From: Kiloniellales bacterium
GTDB taxonomy: Bacteria > Pseudomonadota > Alphaproteobacteria > Kiloniellales > JAKSDN01
Assembly: GCA_030064845.1 (NCBI GenBank)
Contig: JASJEC010000028.1
Location: 1-60,295 of the forward strand
Length of the DNA: 60,295 bases
Direction of reading: 5' to 3'
Shown here: one piece after another, positions 1 through 7,807 of the stretch
Layout: the number at the start of each line of letters is the position of its first letter
Position numbering within the stretch: position 1 is the stretch's first letter
Made by a program: the position numbers and the translations under genes
Notes under the pieces: model-generated
Database searches by the model: none
Told to the model about the DNA's origin: nothing
The model's input: only the letters and a program-made list of their open reading frames with translations

Positions 1-789
1 AAGACGGTGATCGTCATCCTGGCCCCCATGGACTACGACAACATCGCCACCGCCCCGGCCTGGACCGCGGAGGGCTCGATCGGCAACGGCTACGTCGTCA
101 TGACCCAGATGGCCAACCAGATCGCAAAGTTCATGCGCGGCCTGGGCTACCATGCCGTCGGCGCCGGCAACGACCTGAGCGCGAGCGTGCCTTATGCGAT
201 AGCGGCCGGGCTCGGCGAGGGCGGGCGCAACCAGCAACTGCTCGCGCCCGGCATCGGGCCGCGTCTTCGCATCTGCAAGGTGTACACAGACTTCGAGGAC
301 GTCGAGTACGACCAACCCCGCAACTGGGGCATCACCGAGTTCTGCTTGAGCTGCGGCAAGTGCGCCGAGGCCTGCCCTTCCGACGCCCTGCCCAAGCTCG
401 AGAGCGTGGATGGCGGCTTCGGCTTCAAGCCGACCTACGAATTCAGCGACGAGTCGGGCTACACCTGGAACAACCAAACCGGGATCAAGAAGTTCCACGC
501 GGACGCCAAGAAGTGTTACAACTACTGGATTGACAACGACAGCTCCTGCGGCAATTGCATTGCCGCCTGCACGTTCAACGAAGCCGACTACTGGCATCAC
601 TGGTTCATCATGGGGATCACCCATGCATCGCCGGCCTTCCTCCACAACTGGATGTCCGAGCTGCATCCGGTTTTCGGCTACGGTTCGGTCAACGACCCGG
701 CGAAGGTGGCGAAATTCTGGCAGACCGGTGAGGGCATGCGCGTCAACGTCAAGATGAAAAACAACATCGGCACGTCCAACAAGTCCTAG
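1..789 (+). CDS. rdhA: Reductive dehalogenase catalytic subunit, C-terminal part (5' truncated by window edge)
   Basis: The open frame enters from the left edge, so about the first half of the gene is missing. The family cleaves carbon-halogen bonds with a corrinoid cofactor fed by two 4Fe-4S clusters. The visible part starts in the corrinoid-domain end (an SIGNGYVVMTQMANQIAKF-type helix, then AAGLGEGGRNQQLL). It continues into a ferredoxin-like module: CLSCGKCAEACP (Cys113, 116, 119, 123, counting from GTG at 7) and a second cluster with Cys170, 181, 184 and 188. The wide spacing of the second set fits RdhA. Any Tat signal would lie outside the window. RdhB-like and RdhC-like genes follow directly, which argues for the membrane-attached respiratory type rather than the soluble catabolic type. 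QueG shares the fold but lacks this context and these C-terminal features. Substrate cannot be told. Confidence 0.88.
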   Translation, partial: KTVIVILAPMDYDNIATAPAWTAEGSIGNGYVVMTQMANQIAKFMRGLGYHAVGAGNDLSASVPYAIAAGLGEGGRNQQLLAPGIGPRLRICKVYTDFEDVEYDQPRNWGITEFCLSCGKCAEACPSDALPKLESVDGGFGFKPTYEFSDESGYTWNNQTGIKKFHADAKKCYNYWIDNDSSCGNCIAACTFNEADYWHHWFIMGITHASPAFLHNWMSELHPVFGYGSVNDPAKVAKFWQTGEGMRVNVKMKNNIGTSNKS

Positions 790-801
790 GGAGGAGTGAA
801 G

Positions 802-1083
802 ATGGAAAGCGTTCAGTGGTTCCTGTTGGGCGTCGTGACGACGCTCTGCGTGCTCGGCTACGCTTATCTCTCCGTGCGCATCAAAGCACCCTGGTACGCC
901 TGGGCCGTGCTGATCGGAGGTACGGTGGCGGTGTTGTTCGGTATCGCTTGGGCCGGATCTTCACTCCACGAGGGCGTCCCGGCGTCCAGTGCCATGGGAC
1001 TCATGGTCTTCTGCGGTCCCGGAATCGTCGCCATGACGCTCGCTTGGCGCTTCTGGGTGGCGCCCGGTCTGAAGTCCGAGTGA
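802..1083 (+). CDS. RdhB-like small membrane anchor protein
   Basis: A 93-residue, very hydrophobic protein with three predicted membrane helices (about residues 5-25, 32-52 and 64-85), starting 12 bases after the rdhA stop. Size, topology and position match RdhB, which anchors the exported dehalogenase subunit to the cytoplasmic membrane. RdhB proteins are poorly conserved, so the call rests on context more than on residues. A GTG six bases upstream (796) is an alternative start. ATG at 802 is preferred because GGGAGGAG at 789-796 then has proper spacing. Confidence 0.7.
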   Translation: MESVQWFLLGVVTTLCVLGYAYLSVRIKAPWYAWAVLIGGTVAVLFGIAWAGSSLHEGVPASSAMGLMVFCGPGIVAMTLAWRFWVAPGLKSE

Positions 1084-1129
1084 CGGGTCCGGTCTGACTT
1101 CGGTAATGGAGCCTTGAGGGGAGGGGTCT

Positions 1130-2362
1130 GTGGCGGTTAGCGAGAGTCTCAAGTCCGTGTGGCAGCGCCTCGCCTTCCCCTTGGCGTTCACCTCGCTGGT
1201 CGCCGCCTTCGTCATCGGGCAGATCGCGGCCCAGCCCGACTTCAAGGCGCTGCTTCAGAACCAGCTGCCCGATGCCAAGCTCACCCTGCTGACGGAGGCG
1301 GAAGGCGGGCAGGTCGTGTTCCGCGACGAGACCGCGGGGAACTATGTCGTCATCTCCGAAGCCGCGGGCTACGGCGGCCCTCTGGTCGTCGGGATCCGCG
1401 CCAGCGGGGAAGGCGAGATCGCCGAGATCCTCAGCCTGCAGAACAAGGAAACCCCGGCCTACTTCGACAAGATGCGCAAGAAGCGCTTCTTCGAGCAGTT
1501 CGGCGGAAAGAAGGTCTCCGACAACTTCCGCCTGGGCGACGACATCGACGCGGTCTCGGGCGCCACCATCTCGTCGATCGGGTTTACCGCCGCGGTGCGC
1601 AAAGCGATGCACATCGCCGCGACCGAGCACTTCAAGCTGGAGCCGACGTGGCCGGAAACAGAGTGGCTCTTCGGGCTCGACGAGATCGGTCTGATTGCCG
1701 TCTTCGCCCTCGCGTTCCTCGTGTCCTACGTCAGGGGACCCGTCGCCAAGTACGGCAAGTTCGTCATGCCGGTGGTCGCCCTGGCTTTCGTTGGATTCTA
1801 CACCAACACCTCGGTGTCGATCGGCCAGCTCGCCGGGATCGTCATGGGCTACGTGCCGGACTTCAAGCAGCACCTCCTCTGGTGGATCATGATGGCGGGG
1901 GTCTTCGGCAGCGTCATCATCCTGGGCAGAAACATCTACTGCGGCCAGGTCTGTCCCTTCCAATACGTGCAGCGGGGCCTCAACAAGGTCAGCGGCGTCA
2001 ATCTGGCGGTCAGGCCCGGGGTGCAGAAGAGCGCGCGCCAGGTCGTCGGCTGGATGACCTGGGCCGCGCTAATGCTGATCTTCCTCTCGGCCCATCCCAC
2101 GCTCGGGTCCTACGAGCCCTTCTCGATGATGTTCTCGCTGACCGGCGCGGGGGTGCAGTGGTACGTGCTGCCGCTCTCCATCGTCGGCTCCTTCTTCGTG
2201 TTGAACTTCTGGTGCCGGCTGTTCTGCCCGGTCGGCCTGGTCCTGAACGAAATGGTCCGGCTGCGGCGGTCGCTGCTCAAGAGGATTCCTGGCCGTTCGA
2301 AAGCGGCTCGTCCGGCCCCCGTGCCGGAAGACAAGGGTGACCTATGGCGAAACGAGAGCTGA
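1130..2362 (+). CDS. RdhC/NosR-type membrane flavoprotein with 4Fe-4S motifs
   Basis: A 410-residue membrane redox protein. An N-terminal helix (about 14-34) precedes an extracytoplasmic FMN-binding domain (about 45-165) containing DAVSGAT (Asp140-Thr146). This matches the ApbE flavinylation motif, with FMN expected on Thr146. Further helices lie near 182-200, 210-226, 250-266, 305-322 and 345-361. Two CxxxCP motifs, Cys271/Cys275 and Cys362/Cys366, flank the last helices as in NosR, RdhC and other quinol-to-periplasm electron carriers. Start is GTG with GGGGAGGGG just upstream. Next to rdhA/rdhB it most likely passes electrons from the quinone pool toward the dehalogenase or serves its maturation (inference). 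There is no nos gene nearby, so NosR itself is unlikely. Confidence 0.82.
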   Translation: MAVSESLKSVWQRLAFPLAFTSLVAAFVIGQIAAQPDFKALLQNQLPDAKLTLLTEAEGGQVVFRDETAGNYVVISEAAGYGGPLVVGIRASGEGEIAEILSLQNKETPAYFDKMRKKRFFEQFGGKKVSDNFRLGDDIDAVSGATISSIGFTAAVRKAMHIAATEHFKLEPTWPETEWLFGLDEIGLIAVFALAFLVSYVRGPVAKYGKFVMPVVALAFVGFYTNTSVSIGQLAGIVMGYVPDFKQHLLWWIMMAGVFGSVIILGRNIYCGQVCPFQYVQRGLNKVSGVNLAVRPGVQKSARQVVGWMTWAALMLIFLSAHPTLGSYEPFSMMFSLTGAGVQWYVLPLSIVGSFFVLNFWCRLFCPVGLVLNEMVRLRRSLLKRIPGRSKAARPAPVPEDKGDLWRNES

Positions 2363-2520
2363 AACCTTGGCACTACCAGGTGACGACGGCGCTCGCCGTC
2401 GTCACCTTGCTGTGCGTCCTTGCCTTCTTCGTTCAAACCTTCAGGACCTTCTTCCTGACCGACCACGACCCCGTGCTGATGGCGGTCGATCGGATCAAGG
2501 AGAAGGTCGAAGAGCGCTGA
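2344..2520 (+). CDS. Small single-helix membrane protein overlapping the RdhC-like gene
   Basis: A 58-residue frame that starts 19 bases inside the end of the preceding gene and is preceded by an AAGGGTGA ribosome-site-like run. It has a basic N-terminus (MAKRELKPWHYQ), one strong membrane helix (about 13-33) and a charged C-terminal tail ending KEKVEER. The overlap implies translational coupling. Small single-span proteins of this kind often stabilise membrane redox complexes. No family was recognised, so the role is inference only. Confidence 0.6.
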   Translation: MAKRELKPWHYQVTTALAVVTLLCVLAFFVQTFRTFFLTDHDPVLMAVDRIKEKVEER

Positions 2521-2591
2521 ATTGGCCCTCAGATTGAGTTCGAGCCTATGCCCGAATAAAAGTCTTTGAGCGGCCACCGAGCCACGGAACG

Positions 2592-3995
2592 ATGAGCGAC
2601 ACGACCAGGAAACCCGACACCCGCGAGAAGGCGCTGGACATCAACCTGGATTCCGGCCGTTACGGGACTTTTGCCGAGATCGGCGCCGGCCAGGAGGTCG
2701 TGCGCTGGTTCTTCGCCGTGGGCGGCGCGGCGGGCACCATCGCGAAGAGCATGTCCGCCTACGATATGCAGGTCAGTGACGACATCTACGGGTCCGCCAA
2801 ACGCTACGTCTCGCGCGAACGGCTGGAGGCCATGCTGGAGCACGAGCACCGGCTCAATCTCTCGCGGCTCGACGAGGCGCGCGGCCAGGAGACCGCGTTC
2901 TTCGCCTTCGCGGACACCGTGGCGGCCCGGAGCTTCAAGGGCGGCAGGGAATGCCACGGGTGGATGGGCATCCGTTTCCAGGCCAGGCCGCGCGGCGGGG
3001 ACAACCAGATCGTCGTCCACGTCCGCATGCTCGATATCGAGGCGGTCCAGCAGCAAGAGGCCCTGGGCATCGTCGGGGTGAACCTCGTCTATGCCGCCTG
3101 CCGCCAGGCCCAGGATCCGGAGGCGGCGGTCGCGTCCCTGCTGGATGGCCTTTCGCCGGAGCGCGTCGAGATCGACATGATCGACGTCTCCGGTCCCGAG
3201 TTCCAGGACGTCGACAACCGAGTCCTGACGCTGAAGCTCGTGCAGCTCGGCTACACGCGGGAGGCCATGTTCGCCGCGAAGGGCCAGCCCGTGCTGCCCG
3301 CCGAAGCGCTCTACAAGAAGGCCCCCTTGATCCAGCGCGGCGGCTTCCGGCCGCCCACGCTGATGAACAAGGACATGCAGCGCTGCGCCCTCGAAGCCTT
3401 TTCCCGCGATCTGCAGCCCGCCGGAAGCGATATCGTTGCGCTGCTCGAGATCAGCCTGGCCAGCCTGACGGTGGAGGGCGAGGTCGATCTGCAGGACTTC
3501 CTGGTGCGTGCCGACATGCTGGAGGCGGCGGGCTACATCGTCCTGGTCTCGAACCATGCCGAAGACCATCGTCTAGTCTCCAGCGTTGCGCGGCTGACCG
3601 CCGCCGAGATCGGCGTCGTGCTCCGCGCCGATGCGCTGCGGGATCTCTTCGACGAGGCGAGCTACGCCGCGCTCGACGGTGAGGTGCTCGAAGCTTTCGG
3701 CGCTTTGTTCAAGACCCGCGTGAAGCTCTACGTCTACCCGGTCCGCGATCGGGAATCGGGGCAGCTCTTGACCGCGGGCACCATGAAGTTGAAGCCGCCG
3801 ATGCAGAGCCTGCACGAGTTTCTCTTGGCGCGGCGCTCGCTGGTCGACCTGGAGGGATACGACGAGCGGTGCCTCGACCTGATGCCTCACGATGCCCTGG
3901 CACGCATCCGTGCCGGTGATCCGTCCTGGCAGCGGATGCTGCCCGAACCGGTGGTCGAGCTAATCAAGGAACGAGCGATGCTCGGCTATCGATGA
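2592..3995 (+). CDS. Conserved protein of unknown function, ~467 aa
   Basis: A soluble-looking 467-residue protein with a highly conserved-looking N-terminus (YGTFAEIGAGQEVVRWFF, then GGAAGTIAKSMSAYDM) and a CHGWMGIRFQ block near residue 120. I recognise the type: a widespread bacterial protein often given conflicting automatic names (TonB-dependent receptor, nicotinate-nucleotide adenylyltransferase). The sequence supports neither name: there is no beta-barrel signature, no signal peptide and no HxGH nucleotidyltransferase motif. It sits between the dehalogenase genes and korAB on the same strand. The C-terminal third contains a KLYVYP...GTMKLKPPMQSLHEFL stretch typical of the family. Function unknown. 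Confidence 0.75.
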   Translation: MSDTTRKPDTREKALDINLDSGRYGTFAEIGAGQEVVRWFFAVGGAAGTIAKSMSAYDMQVSDDIYGSAKRYVSRERLEAMLEHEHRLNLSRLDEARGQETAFFAFADTVAARSFKGGRECHGWMGIRFQARPRGGDNQIVVHVRMLDIEAVQQQEALGIVGVNLVYAACRQAQDPEAAVASLLDGLSPERVEIDMIDVSGPEFQDVDNRVLTLKLVQLGYTREAMFAAKGQPVLPAEALYKKAPLIQRGGFRPPTLMNKDMQRCALEAFSRDLQPAGSDIVALLEISLASLTVEGEVDLQDFLVRADMLEAAGYIVLVSNHAEDHRLVSSVARLTAAEIGVVLRADALRDLFDEASYAALDGEVLEAFGALFKTRVKLYVYPVRDRESGQLLTAGTMKLKPPMQSLHEFLLARRSLVDLEGYDERCLDLMPHDALARIRAGDPSWQRMLPEPVVELIKERAMLGYR

Positions 3996-4026
3996 GATCT
4001 CGAGGGCGTGCAAATGGGAAGGCGCC

Positions 4027-5757
4027 ATGAACAGTGACAGCAAGTCCATCGCGCTGCTGGGGAGCGGCGGCTCCGGCGTCATGACGGCCGGACACCTGCT
4101 GCTGGACGCGGCCGGCCGGGCCGGCTGGTACGCCTGGATGACGCGCTCCACGGGCCCTCAGATCCGCGGCGGAGAGGCCGCCGCCATGCTGCGCTTGTCT
4201 TCGCGCCCGGTGACCTGCCATCGGGACCGCTTCGACCTGGTGCTGGCCATCGACTGGCACAACGCCGAGCGGTTCGCCGCCGAGCTGCCCATGGCCGAAG
4301 ACACGCTCTGTCTCGGCGACCCCGCAGCTGGCGAGGTCCCCGAGGCGCTGCGCCGCTCCGGGGCACGCTTTCACGACCTGCCCCTAAAGAGCCTGGCCGG
4401 GGAGGTCGAAGGCGGGCGCGCGAACATGGTCGCCCTGGGGGCCGTCGCCGAGCTCCTCGGGATCGCGCGGCCGGCCCTCAAGGCGGCCCTGGGCGGCATT
4501 CTCGGCAAGAAGGGCGAGGCCGCGCTGGCATCCGGCGAAGCCTGCCTCGAAACGGGCATGGCCGCTGTTGCGGAGCTGCCCAACGGTCTGCATCTCTCGT
4601 CGGCAGGGGAGAAGACCGCGCCTCGCTGGTCGATCACCGGAAACGAGGCTTGCGGTTTCGGCGCGCTGCGCGGCGGCGTGCGCTTCGTCGCGGGCTATCC
4701 GATCACGCCCGCTTCCGAAACCCTGGAGTGGCTGGCGAAGGCCCTGCCCAAGGTGGGCGGCCAGCTCGTCCAGGCGGAAGACGAGCTGGCGTCGATCACC
4801 CAGATCATCGGAGCTTCCTATGGCGGGGTGCCATCGTTCACCGCGACCTCCGGCCCTGGCTTCGCGCTGATGACCGAGGGCCTCGGCCTCGCCGTCGCTT
4901 CGGAAACGCCGGTGGTCGTGCTCAACGTGATGCGCGGTGGGCCCTCGACCGGGATCCCCACCAAGTCCGAGCAGAGCGACCTGAATATCGTCCTCCACGG
5001 CCTGCACGGCGACGCGCCCCACGTGGTGATGGCGCCGCAATCCATCGACGACTGTCTGCACACCACGGAGTGGGCCGTCCGCACGGCCGAGGCCCTGCAG
5101 ACCTCGGTTATCGTCTTGAGCGACCAGGCGCTCGGCCAGGCCCGGGCGGTGATCGAGCGCCCCGGCGATCCGCCGGCCGCCGCCGAACGCCGCGTGCCTC
5201 GGGAGGTCCCCGAGGGCTATCAGCGCTATGCCCTGGACGAGCTCGGCGTTTCGCCGATGGCGCTGCCCGGCATGGCGGGCGGGCAGTACACCGCCGAAGG
5301 CCTGGAGCACGGGCCTTCCGGCACCCCCTCCAGCTTGGCCGAGGACCACCACGCCCAACTGGACAAGCGCCGGGACAAGATCGAGGGCTACGACTACGGA
5401 GACCGCTGGGCGACGATGGAAGGGGACGCGAACGCGGAAATCGCGGTCATCACCTTTGGCTCCTGTTGCGGCCCGGTCCGCGAAGCGCTGGCCGGGCTGC
5501 GGGGCGAGGGCATGGCGGTCAGGCTGATCGCGCCCAGGCTGCTGGCCCCCGTGCAGCCCGAGCGCATGGCCGCAGCGTTGCGGAATGTCGAGCGCCTCCT
5601 GGTGGTGGAGCAGACGCACGGCGCCCAGTTCTACCGCTACCTGCGGGCCCACTACGATCTGCCCGGCTCCGTTCGCTCGCTGAGCTTGCCGGGACCCCTG
5701 CCCATTCGCCCCGGCGACCTGCGCCGGGCGCTGCTCGACTGGAGCCCAGCATCATGA
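4027..5757 (+). CDS. korA: 2-oxoacid:ferredoxin oxidoreductase, fused gamma/alpha subunit
   Basis: A 576-residue subunit of a CoA-dependent 2-oxoacid:ferredoxin oxidoreductase, which oxidatively decarboxylates 2-oxoglutarate or a related acid and reduces ferredoxin. Residues about 8-190 are the gamma domain (GSGGSGVMTAGHLL, then RSTGPQIRGGEAAAM). From about 207 the alpha (pyrimidine-binding) domain begins with GNEACGFGALRGGVRFVAGY and YPITPASETLEW, continuing through TSGPGFALM and PSTGIPTKSEQSD. The gene overlaps korB by ATGA. It lacks a ferredoxin domain, so a separate ferredoxin is the acceptor. Substrate (2-oxoglutarate, pyruvate, branched-chain) cannot be fixed from sequence; KorA naming follows the fused gamma-alpha layout. 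Its place behind rdh genes suggests it provides low-potential electrons. Confidence 0.88.
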   Translation: MNSDSKSIALLGSGGSGVMTAGHLLLDAAGRAGWYAWMTRSTGPQIRGGEAAAMLRLSSRPVTCHRDRFDLVLAIDWHNAERFAAELPMAEDTLCLGDPAAGEVPEALRRSGARFHDLPLKSLAGEVEGGRANMVALGAVAELLGIARPALKAALGGILGKKGEAALASGEACLETGMAAVAELPNGLHLSSAGEKTAPRWSITGNEACGFGALRGGVRFVAGYPITPASETLEWLAKALPKVGGQLVQAEDELASITQIIGASYGGVPSFTATSGPGFALMTEGLGLAVASETPVVVLNVMRGGPSTGIPTKSEQSDLNIVLHGLHGDAPHVVMAPQSIDDCLHTTEWAVRTAEALQTSVIVLSDQALGQARAVIERPGDPPAAAERRVPREVPEGYQRYALDELGVSPMALPGMAGGQYTAEGLEHGPSGTPSSLAEDHHAQLDKRRDKIEGYDYGDRWATMEGDANAEIAVITFGSCCGPVREALAGLRGEGMAVRLIAPRLLAPVQPERMAAALRNVERLLVVEQTHGAQFYRYLRAHYDLPGSVRSLSLPGPLPIRPGDLRRALLDWSPAS

Positions 5758-6593
5758 ATGACGCAGCGACTCTGACGAGGTCCAGCCCCAAAGCCTATAA
5801 GTCTGAGGTGAAACCGGTCTGGTGTCCGGGCTGCGGCCACTACGGGGTGCTCGCCGCCTTGACCAAGGCCCTGGCCGCGCTCGAGGTTCCATCCGAAGAG
5901 GTGGCGGTCGTCTCCGGCATCGGCTGTTCCTCGCGGGTGCCGGCCTACCTCTCGACCTACGGGTTTCACGGCATTCACGGGCGCGCTCTGCCCCTGGCGA
6001 CGGGACTGAAGCTGGCGCGCCCCGAGCTGACGGTAGTGGTGGCCGGCGGCGACGGCGATGGCTTTTCCATCGGCGGCAACCACTTCATCAGCGCCTGCCG
6101 GCGCAACGTCGATCTGACCTACATCGTCATGGACAATCAGGTCTACGGAATGACCAAGGGACAGGCTTCGCCCACCACGGACCCGGACTGGGAATTCGGC
6201 AAGCTGACGCCCGGCGGTACCGGGATCAATCCCTTTCAGCCGCTGGTGATCGCCCTGGCGTCGGGGGCGAACTTCGTCGCCCGCGCCTCCAGCAGCGACC
6301 CCAACGGCGCGGCGCGCTTGATCGCGGAGGCTGTGCGCCATCCGGGGTTCTCCTTCGTGCATGTCCTGAGCCCCTGTCGCACCTTCCGGCCGGAGCAGCA
6401 GGAATGGAAGAAGCTCGTGAAACCGGCGCCCGAAGAGGCGACCGACGACCTCGCCACCGCCGCCGGCCATCTGTTCGGCGACACCGGTTTCTACGTCGGG
6501 ATTCTCTACCGGGGCGCTCGAGCGCCCTACGAGCCCAAGAAACAGCCCGAGCCCGTGGAGCCGGCTGACCTTGCCCGGGAATTCGAGATATGA
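5754..6593 (+). CDS. korB: 2-oxoacid:ferredoxin oxidoreductase, beta (thiamine diphosphate) subunit
   Basis: A 279-residue partner of KorA. It shows the WCPGCGHYGVL motif (Cys24, Cys27), GIGCSSR (Cys58) and a distal LSPCRTF (Cys208), the four ligands of the beta-subunit 4Fe-4S cluster. The TPP/Mg motif is GGDGDGFSIGGNHF followed by MDNQVYGMTKGQ. Length is usual for the family. The start overlaps the korA stop (ATGA) and the end overlaps the next gene (ATGA), so korA, korB and the rubrerythrin-like gene are translationally coupled. Confidence 0.9.
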   Translation: MNDAATLTRSSPKAYKSEVKPVWCPGCGHYGVLAALTKALAALEVPSEEVAVVSGIGCSSRVPAYLSTYGFHGIHGRALPLATGLKLARPELTVVVAGGDGDGFSIGGNHFISACRRNVDLTYIVMDNQVYGMTKGQASPTTDPDWEFGKLTPGGTGINPFQPLVIALASGANFVARASSSDPNGAARLIAEAVRHPGFSFVHVLSPCRTFRPEQQEWKKLVKPAPEEATDDLATAAGHLFGDTGFYVGILYRGARAPYEPKKQPEPVEPADLAREFEI

Positions 6594-7111
6594 GCGACCG
6601 AATCACGTCGGTGACGGCCGAAGAGCTGCTTGCCTACGCCCTCGTCATCGAGCAGGAAGCGGCCGAGGGATACGCGGAGCTCGCCGATCAGATGGAGGTC
6701 CACAACAACCGCGAGGTCGCCGGCCTGTTCCAAAAGCTGGCCGGCATCGAGGCCAAACACGTCGCCAACGTGGAATCCTTGAGCGAGGGGCGCAGTCTGC
6801 CGCAGATCTCGATCTGGGATCTGCCGTGGCAGGGCCCGGAAAGCCCGGAGACACCGGCCCGGGACGAGGCCCACTACCTCATGACGCCCCACCACGCCCT
6901 GACCCTCGCCCTGGCGGCCGAACGGCGCGCGGCGGCCTTCTTCGCCGCCATGGTCGAGAAAGCGCAAGACGCCGAGGTGCGGGACATGGCCCGGCAGCTC
7001 CGCGACGACGAGCAGGAGCACGTTGCCCTGCTGGAGGAATGGGTCGGGCGCTATCCTGAGCCCCAGAAAGGCTGGGACGAAGACCCCGATCCGCCCGCCG
7101 CGCACGAATAG
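6590..7111 (+). CDS. Rubrerythrin/ferritin-like diiron protein
   Basis: A 173-residue four-helix protein with Glu-rich ligand helices: EQEAAEGYAELADQ, GIEAKHVANVE, AAERRAAAFFAAM and DDEQEHVALLEEW. The ExxH pairs (AKH and EQEH) and paired carboxylates match the diiron centre of the rubrerythrin/ferritin-like fold. No C-terminal rubredoxin CxxC module is present, so it is the short, rubredoxin-less type. Co-translation with korB (ATGA overlap) suggests it removes peroxide or handles iron to protect the oxygen-sensitive oxidoreductase (inference). Confidence 0.82.
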   Translation: MSDRITSVTAEELLAYALVIEQEAAEGYAELADQMEVHNNREVAGLFQKLAGIEAKHVANVESLSEGRSLPQISIWDLPWQGPESPETPARDEAHYLMTPHHALTLALAAERRAAAFFAAMVEKAQDAEVRDMARQLRDDEQEHVALLEEWVGRYPEPQKGWDEDPDPPAAHE

Positions 7112-7157
7112 GCGCGCGGCCTCCTCTGTGCAGGTCGCCGCAACCCGGCGGCGGCGG

Positions 7158-7697
7158 TCAGCTCTTGGGCAGACAGTAGATCAGGCAGGGACAGGTCGCG
7201 TCGCGCACGACCTGCTGGGCGACGCTCGACTTGATCAGCGACTCGAGCCGGCCCTGCTGGTCATGGCCCATGATGATCAGGTCCGCGTCGTTCTCCTTCG
7301 CCACCTTGACGATCTCTTCCGCGACGTCGCCCCATCTGATGAAGGTCTTGATCGCCTTGGCCGCGCTGTCCTTGGTGTAGGCCTCCGCCTCGGAGACGAT
7401 GCGGTTGGCGATCTTCTCGCCGAGGCGCGCGATGTAGGCGCCGCGCTGCTGTTGCTCGCTCGCCCGAATGCTGCCGAGGTCGCGGAGCGTCGTGTTGTAC
7501 CAGGTATCGTAGTTGTCTTTCCGCAGGACGCCCTCGACGACCGCCCCTTCGATCAGGTCGTCGGTGATCCTGTCCGGTTCGACCACGCAGAGAAGGCCGA
7601 GATTTGCTTCGTAGCTGTCCGCCAGGGCACAGGCGATCTCCAATGCCGTATTGCTCGCTTCCGTGCCGTCCACGGCGACAAGAACGCGTTTGGTCAC
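7158..7697 (-). CDS. Universal stress protein family protein
   Basis: A 179-residue UspA-fold protein. The N-terminal strand VLVAVDGTEASNTALEIA has the usual Asp after the first strand, and the C-terminal part has ADLIIMGHDQQG...SVAQQVVRDATCPCLIY. The usual G-2x-G-9x-G(S/T) ATP-binding pattern is altered (GHDQQG, then no Gly-Ser), so nucleotide binding is uncertain. It starts at GTG (7697), supported by GGGGAGGAAA about eight bases upstream. It is convergent with the rubrerythrin-like gene. Confidence 0.85.
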   Translation of the reverse strand: MTKRVLVAVDGTEASNTALEIACALADSYEANLGLLCVVEPDRITDDLIEGAVVEGVLRKDNYDTWYNTTLRDLGSIRASEQQQRGAYIARLGEKIANRIVSEAEAYTKDSAAKAIKTFIRWGDVAEEIVKVAKENDADLIIMGHDQQGRLESLIKSSVAQQVVRDATCPCLIYCLPKS

Positions 7698-7807
7698 AGT
7701 CGTTTCCTCCCCGAGGTTCCCACCGCGACGATACTAGAGAGAAATCGGCCCGTGCGCCACTCCGCGGTCTCGGCCGGCGCCTCCACACCCTGGAGTAGAC
7801 GGGAGCG

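Noticed and set aside
1-789. QueG (epoxyqueuosine reductase) instead of reductive dehalogenase
   Set aside because: The second cysteine set and long C-terminal extension fit RdhA, and RdhB/RdhC-like genes follow.
1130-2362. NosR of nitrous oxide respiration
   Set aside because: No nosZ, nosD, nosF or nosY nearby; the neighbour is rdhA.
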